This document shows positions 44,211 through 64,000 of a DNA stretch of 64,000 bases, one piece after another (the first letter of the stretch is position 1; each line of letters begins with the position of its first letter). Origin of the DNA: Anoplopoma fimbria (Eukaryota; Chordata; Actinopteri; Perciformes; Anoplopomatidae); NCBI RefSeq assembly GCF_027596085.1, contig NC_072458.1:19070988-19134987 (forward strand), given 5' to 3'. The notes under the pieces were generated by a model. That model saw only the letters and a program-made list of their open reading frames with translations, made no database searches and was not told the origin of the DNA. Made by a program: the position numbers and the translations under genes.

Positions 44211-45284
44211 TTACAGCCAAATTATTCCCTTGGTTCACTTTTTACAGATTGATACTTCTGAATATGTTCAGCAAAATGGTATATTCACTTTCCATCATGT
44301 CTCCGGGTTATTTTGTCATATTGCAAATCCAATAACATCCCCTGATATGCCTACTCATGACTCCACATTACTGCTATGGGTAGATTGTACTCATCACCAT
44401 TTTGTCACAAGAAAAATTAATTTCCTGTTCAGAAGGAACAGCAGCCATATAACGCAGTGAAGATATTGTGTGTTATTTTTCTTTTTGTAATCTTTCTCTG
44501 CGGAGGGGAGAAATGCCAAACCGGGAGATGTCAATGCTGTCAGCCCTTCAGTGAACTGTGTACCAGAGCAGACCGGATTCTGTCCTCTCCTGAGCCTCAA
44601 AAAATGGAAACTTACCCTTTTGTTCCAGACGGACATGGCAGGAGATGCTTATGAATAATTCTTTCCTCGCTTTTTAAAATATACGAAAAACATATGGTGG
44701 ATCCTTGGTTTCTTAGTTGAGGGTGTGCACTTTTTTTGTGTTTTAACACCTGTTCAGTCACCCTATTTATTTTGTTATCCTTTTTTTTTTTAATATATAA
44801 ATCTGTAAATGCCAGTGTAAGATCATGTATGCTTGCTGTTTATTCAGGCAGTGGTGGGGTTAACTGTGTTGTTTGGATAATGTGAGGTACCTGCCAAGTT
44901 CTTGTTGTGCTAGACAGGAACAAAACGACCTCAGAGTTTCACTTTATTTACTCTTCCATTCCATGAATCTGATTAAATTTTCTTTTTTACTTTGTGTTTT
45001 CTGATCATTTGGTCAATTCATTTTCACATCAAAGGTATTTTCCCATATATACTGCCATGTTGTGCATTGTCTTATCTGTGAAACCCACGACCTTGTTCTG
45101 TTTATGTACCAAAAATATAATTACCAGTTTGTTCAGTTTTTATTCCATTTTACTGTTGCATTGTTGTTTTGTGTTAAAATGTTTCTTTTGAACTGACAGT
45201 TGTCCATCTCAATAACTTGTGACATCCATCAACACTTGTTTAAACACCAAGAATAGTTGAGAATCCGACATGGCATTGACACAC

Positions 45285-45290
45285 AATAAA
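45285..45290 (+). terminator. Candidate distal poly(A) signal, slc66a2
   Basis: AATAAA in ACACAATAAAGAGG followed about 30 nt later by GT-rich 'TGCTTTGTTTGTGTC', a good cleavage context. Confidence 0.5.
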
Positions 45291-45789
45291 GAGGACATCG
45301 AGAGATTTATGAGTCATGCTTTGTTTGTGTCAGGCCTGCAGACATCGACCGTTGCCCACCATCAGCGTTGCAGCTCTGGCAGACATCAATTGTCAAAGAA
45401 AGAATGAGCCAACCAGCCGAGGTCCGTCTTTGGGCACATGCCATCTAAATAGTAAGCACTTAATTGTAATGTGCGGGGCTCTCACATCAAGCTCTCCACC
45501 GGCACATAGATGAGACAGTACACAGATAATAAATATGCCAGCCAAGAAGGAGTAAAAAGGTGGATTTGAAAAGGTCCAGATTTATAATGTTTGCTTTTTA
45601 AATATTTGACTGTGCCATTTAACCAAGACTGTCTCTTATACTGTAAATGTGGCCTAAATCACATGTGCATTGGTTTTTACTTTTTCATTGATGCAAGATG
45701 TATGACTGTTAATTTGCTGAAAAAAATCACGAGATGGTGAAAGCACGATAGTGTAAGAATGTCTTATCTACAATACTTATGAAGAAAAA

Positions 45790-47065
45790 AAACTCCATAA
45801 CAAGTATGTCGATAAAAGTGGTACTAATGTAAGTTGAAAAAAATTGCTACAAAAGTCTTAGTATAGTATTTTGAAAAATCATAGTTTATTTTGTCGAAAT
45901 AGTCATAAAAAAGTCAAAGAATAGCACGTCAAAAACATTCATGAAAATAATCAGTGTAGCATGGCGAAAATATCATAGTATAGTATGTCAAAAAAGTCTT
46001 AGTATAGGATGTAGAAAAAGTCATAAGAAAGTCATAGTATTGCATATTGAAAAAAAGTCATAGTATAGTATGATGAAAAAAAGTCATAGTATAGCAAGAT
46101 GAAAAAAGGTCATGCAATGGTCTGTTAAAAAATTCATAGTATAGCATGTCGAAAAAGTCAAAAATAGTATGTCGTCATAGTATAAAAAGTCATAAATATA
46201 GTAAAATGTAAAAAAGTTCATAGTATAGTATGTCGAAAAAAGTCATAAAATAGTATGTTAAAAAAGTCATAGTATAGCATGTCGAAAAAAGTAAAATAAA
46301 GTCATAGTATAGTATGTTGAAAAAGTCATAAAAAAGTCATAGTTTGGCATGTCAAAAAAATCATAGTATAGCATGATGAAAAAAAGTCAGAATAGTATTT
46401 CAAAAAAGTCATAGTATAGTATGTCGAAAAAAAGTCACAAAAAATACATAGTATAGTATGTAAAAAAGACTCAGGGATCAAAAAATACATAGTATAGTAT
46501 GTCGAAAAAAAGTCATAGTATAGCATGTTGAAAATAAGTCATAAAATAGTATGTCGAAAAATGTCCTGATATAACGTCTTAAAAGTCATAAAAAAGTCAG
46601 TATAGAAAGTTGAAAAAGTCATATATTACATTAAAAAGCCATAAAAGCCTCTTCAGTTATAAAAGTATAGTATGTTATAATTATTTCATTGTTAATGTTA
46701 ATGTGTACATGTTAATTTCAATTTCATAGTATAGAATGTCATAAAAATTACATTAAAACGTCATAGTACAATATGTCATTAAAATGTTATAGCATGTATG
46801 CTATATAGTAAAAACGTTATAGTATAGATGTCATAAAGCTGTCATAGTGTAGTATATTATATCAAATTTAAAATATGTAATCTTAAAGTTTGTCATAAAA
46901 TGTGATACAACATTCCCTAATAAAGTTTGTCCTGAGAATGTCATTAAAACTCATAATGTAGTTTGACATAAAAATGTCATAAGGTTATCATAAAAAATCC
47001 TGGTATAGTATGTCCTAAGAATGTGACAGAAAATATATTATTGTATGTCATATAAAATGTCATAG
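45790..47065. repeat. Degenerate AT-rich satellite (GTCATAGTATAGTATGTCGA type)
   Basis: About 1.3 kb of loosely tandem units of about 25 nt built from 'CATAGTATAGTATGTCG' and A-rich spacers, most regular at 46140-46560 and decaying to either side. Unit length varies, so it is a mutated array. The same unit is common in percomorph genomes as I remember them. Confidence 0.85.
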
Positions 47066-48610
47066 TATTAATTAACAGAATTAATTTAACATCAATAACG
47101 AATGTGGAAAATAAAACATGAACCAAACCAAAGATTAACCAATTCAGGAGTTTTGAAATGCAGAACTAAAGCACACACTCTTGCAAATTTGAGAGCATCT
47201 TTTAAATCAAAGCCTCTCCACATTGGATTGTGTTCAATATGATCTTTATTACAATTTTCAAAAGAAGCTGTTCTTCAGGCTACGGATTCATAACGAAAAG
47301 CACAAATCCATTTAAAATGGCTTTCAGTTCAAACAATGTCTCGTTGCATCACCCCTCTTCGTCAAAACAATATTTTTATTTCTTAAAACCTTACTACTGT
47401 GATATAATAGTTTTAAAAGAGTAATATTTCCATGCTGTTTACTATTCAGTTCATCCAAAGACTGCGATTCAGAGTTATCAGATTAAATATGTCCTTACAA
47501 CCTGTATTGAGATCAAAAATATCTAGAAGTAGCACTTACACTGCTCTGATGGTTCCAACCTGAAAATCAATTTGGGAAATGTTTTTTTAATGTGTCACTT
47601 CAAAAGAACAAGGCACTCAAGTAAAAAAAAATTAAAAAAAATGAAGTCTTAAATGATATTAGAAAATCATGTAAGACTGTGAAAATTATTATTAAAATTA
47701 TTAATTATCTGAGATATTTTTAGTCTCAAGCATTTGGGGTCTGTTGTTTTCACTGCATGTAGGTGGACGTATATTTGCCAGTCAGTCAGGCTCTTTGAAG
47801 AAAATCCAACTGTGATTACACATATTTCTAAGTATGCTTCTCTCACTTTAGCTCAAAATGTGGCAAGATGACTGGCACCAACATCCAACTCTCCAAAAGA
47901 CACAGCAGCTCTAATTAGTGTTGTTAATATCAAGGATACTAAGTTATCCCTGATTATATCCAAATAATTATAAAGTAAGTGCGGTAATTTGACCTGAGGG
48001 TTGTTATAACAATGATGAAACATATACAAACCTTCCACATTTATGCAGAGAATTGGGCAAAAAGACAATAAAAATCAACAAAAGCATTTATTTTGCAATG
48101 TTAAATTATAAGCAGCCAGCAAAATCATTTGACCAGATGAAGGTGCAACACAAAAGTTCAAGAGGTCACCACGATCAATAGGAGATACCCCTTTGGAAGT
48201 ATGAGTGGCAATACGAGATTTCATGGCAATTTGCATGGCACGGCAGTTGCTCCTGACAAACAGATGTGCGTGCGAATATCATTTTTAACAAGGCAATAAG
48301 TTAAACCGCAACTCTGAAACCTTGATACAAGTGAACCAGTCTATTTCCCGAAACGGCTTACTTTTCTTTTTAAAGCACCAGCATGGGGACCAGATATTTA
48401 ATGCAGACACGAGTGTGTGCATAGCCCTTAATTCATTCTAATTCATTAATTAGCTCTGCTTCGTTGCAAATAAATGTGCTGAAATCATCATGTGCATGTG
48501 TGTACCTTATATAACAAAGCTAAGTTTTTTTGTTTTGGCAAAAATGCGATATGGAGATGGTATTGCAAATCAATAATAAACTCCATGTCTCACATGTCTC
48601 AGCAAATACC

Positions 48611-48616
48611 TTTATT
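48611..48616 (-). terminator. Candidate poly(A) signal of kcng2
   Basis: TTTATT on the plus strand gives AATAAA on the minus strand, about 425 nt past the kcng2 stop. Not confirmed. Confidence 0.35.
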
Positions 48617-49039
48617 TCAGACAATCCTCTCAAATGCAGCTACATGAGGAACATGAATTGTACTTCTGAGGGCTGAAAAACAACTTGTGATGTTCTGGTG
48701 TCTGTTTACCCCGACTCATTTCAAGTCTGAATCGCAGTCAGTGAGAATCCTGTCTGTCACTATTTTCCCATTTGACTGGTTGTTTAATCTTTTCTTGAAC
48801 TAAGTTCTAAGTCAAATTTGTGAGAAAAAAAAAAGACGTCTGCAGCTCCTCTGTAAAACTTATGAAACTCAGAAACTCTCTGGTGCACCAGCGCTTCACA
48901 CGATCAAAGCAGAGACCTCAATCTCCGGAGAAGAAAATCCCCTCCCTGCCCAAAATTTTGCAGCTTGTCAACTTGGAAGTCCCATTTCTGGCTGCGACGG
49001 CCTCCCAGACTGTCACTTGAACAGAGACTGACAGAGCAG

Positions 49040-64000
<14,961 letters not shown>

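Larger units (their letters stand above)
42648..45310 (+). other. slc66a2: slc66a2 3' UTR (predicted, long)
   Basis: Follows the TGA at 42645-42647. About 2.65 kb of AU-rich sequence with no credible coding frame runs to the AATAAA at 45285-45290. An earlier AATAAA at 44205-44210 could give a shorter form. Confidence 0.5.
45311..49039. other. Intergenic region between convergent slc66a2 and kcng2
   Basis: Contains the degenerate AT-rich satellite (45790-47065), otherwise AT-rich sequence without recognisable genes. The kcng2 3' UTR occupies roughly the last 0.4 kb. Confidence 0.6.

Noticed and set aside
45790..47065. CRISPR-like or coding repeat array
   Set aside because: Units are contiguous, degenerate and AT-rich without unique spacers; the 66-codon frame at 46326-46526 is just translated satellite.

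Overview
The window is nuclear DNA from a ray-finned fish, most likely a percomorph teleost. It has vertebrate spliced genes with GT-AG introns, long (CA/GT)n tracts, and many interspersed repeats I recognise as teleost families. These include L2-like LINE 3' ends, a tRNA-headed SINE, a hAT MITE with an intact 8-bp target duplication, and a TTAA-flanked MITE. I see no bacterial, viral, CRISPR or organellar content. Family assignments come from reading the proteins and from remembered mammalian gene order, because no search could be run.

Four protein genes can be rebuilt exon by exon, and every splice phase closes. (1) 4.9-7.9 kb, plus strand: a 699-aa coiled-coil protein, probably syncoilin (sync), 5 coding exons. 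(2) 9.2-14.2 kb, minus strand: rbbp4, the WD40 histone chaperone, 12 coding exons, 424 aa. (3) 15.8-42.6 kb, plus strand: slc66a2 (pqlc1), a PQ-loop membrane protein, 5 coding exons, 271 aa, introns up to 13 kb. (4) 49.0 kb to beyond 64.0 kb, minus strand: kcng2 (Kv6.2), a silent voltage-gated K+ channel subunit, 2 exons visible with a 13.6-kb intron; the N-terminus lies outside the window.

Layout: 1-4.9 kb is intergenic with simple repeats. sync and rbbp4 are tail to tail, with candidate poly(A) signals about 0.36 kb apart. rbbp4 and slc66a2 are head to head across a 1.6-kb CpG-rich and tandem-repeat spacer. slc66a2 and kcng2 are again tail to tail, separated by a long 3' UTR and a degenerate AT-rich satellite (45.8-47.1 kb).

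The sync/rbbp4 pair matches mammalian 1p35-type order, and the slc66a2/kcng2 pair matches 18q23-type order. The spacer between rbbp4 and slc66a2 is therefore an evolutionary junction. It holds a tandem array in which each unit carries a CTCF-like motif. The four genes do not form one pathway (cytoskeleton, chromatin, endosomal membrane, excitability). I found no clearly new biological system. The best leads are the CTCF-like array at the junction, a repeat-borne perfect oestrogen-response-element palindrome, and structurally complete MITEs.
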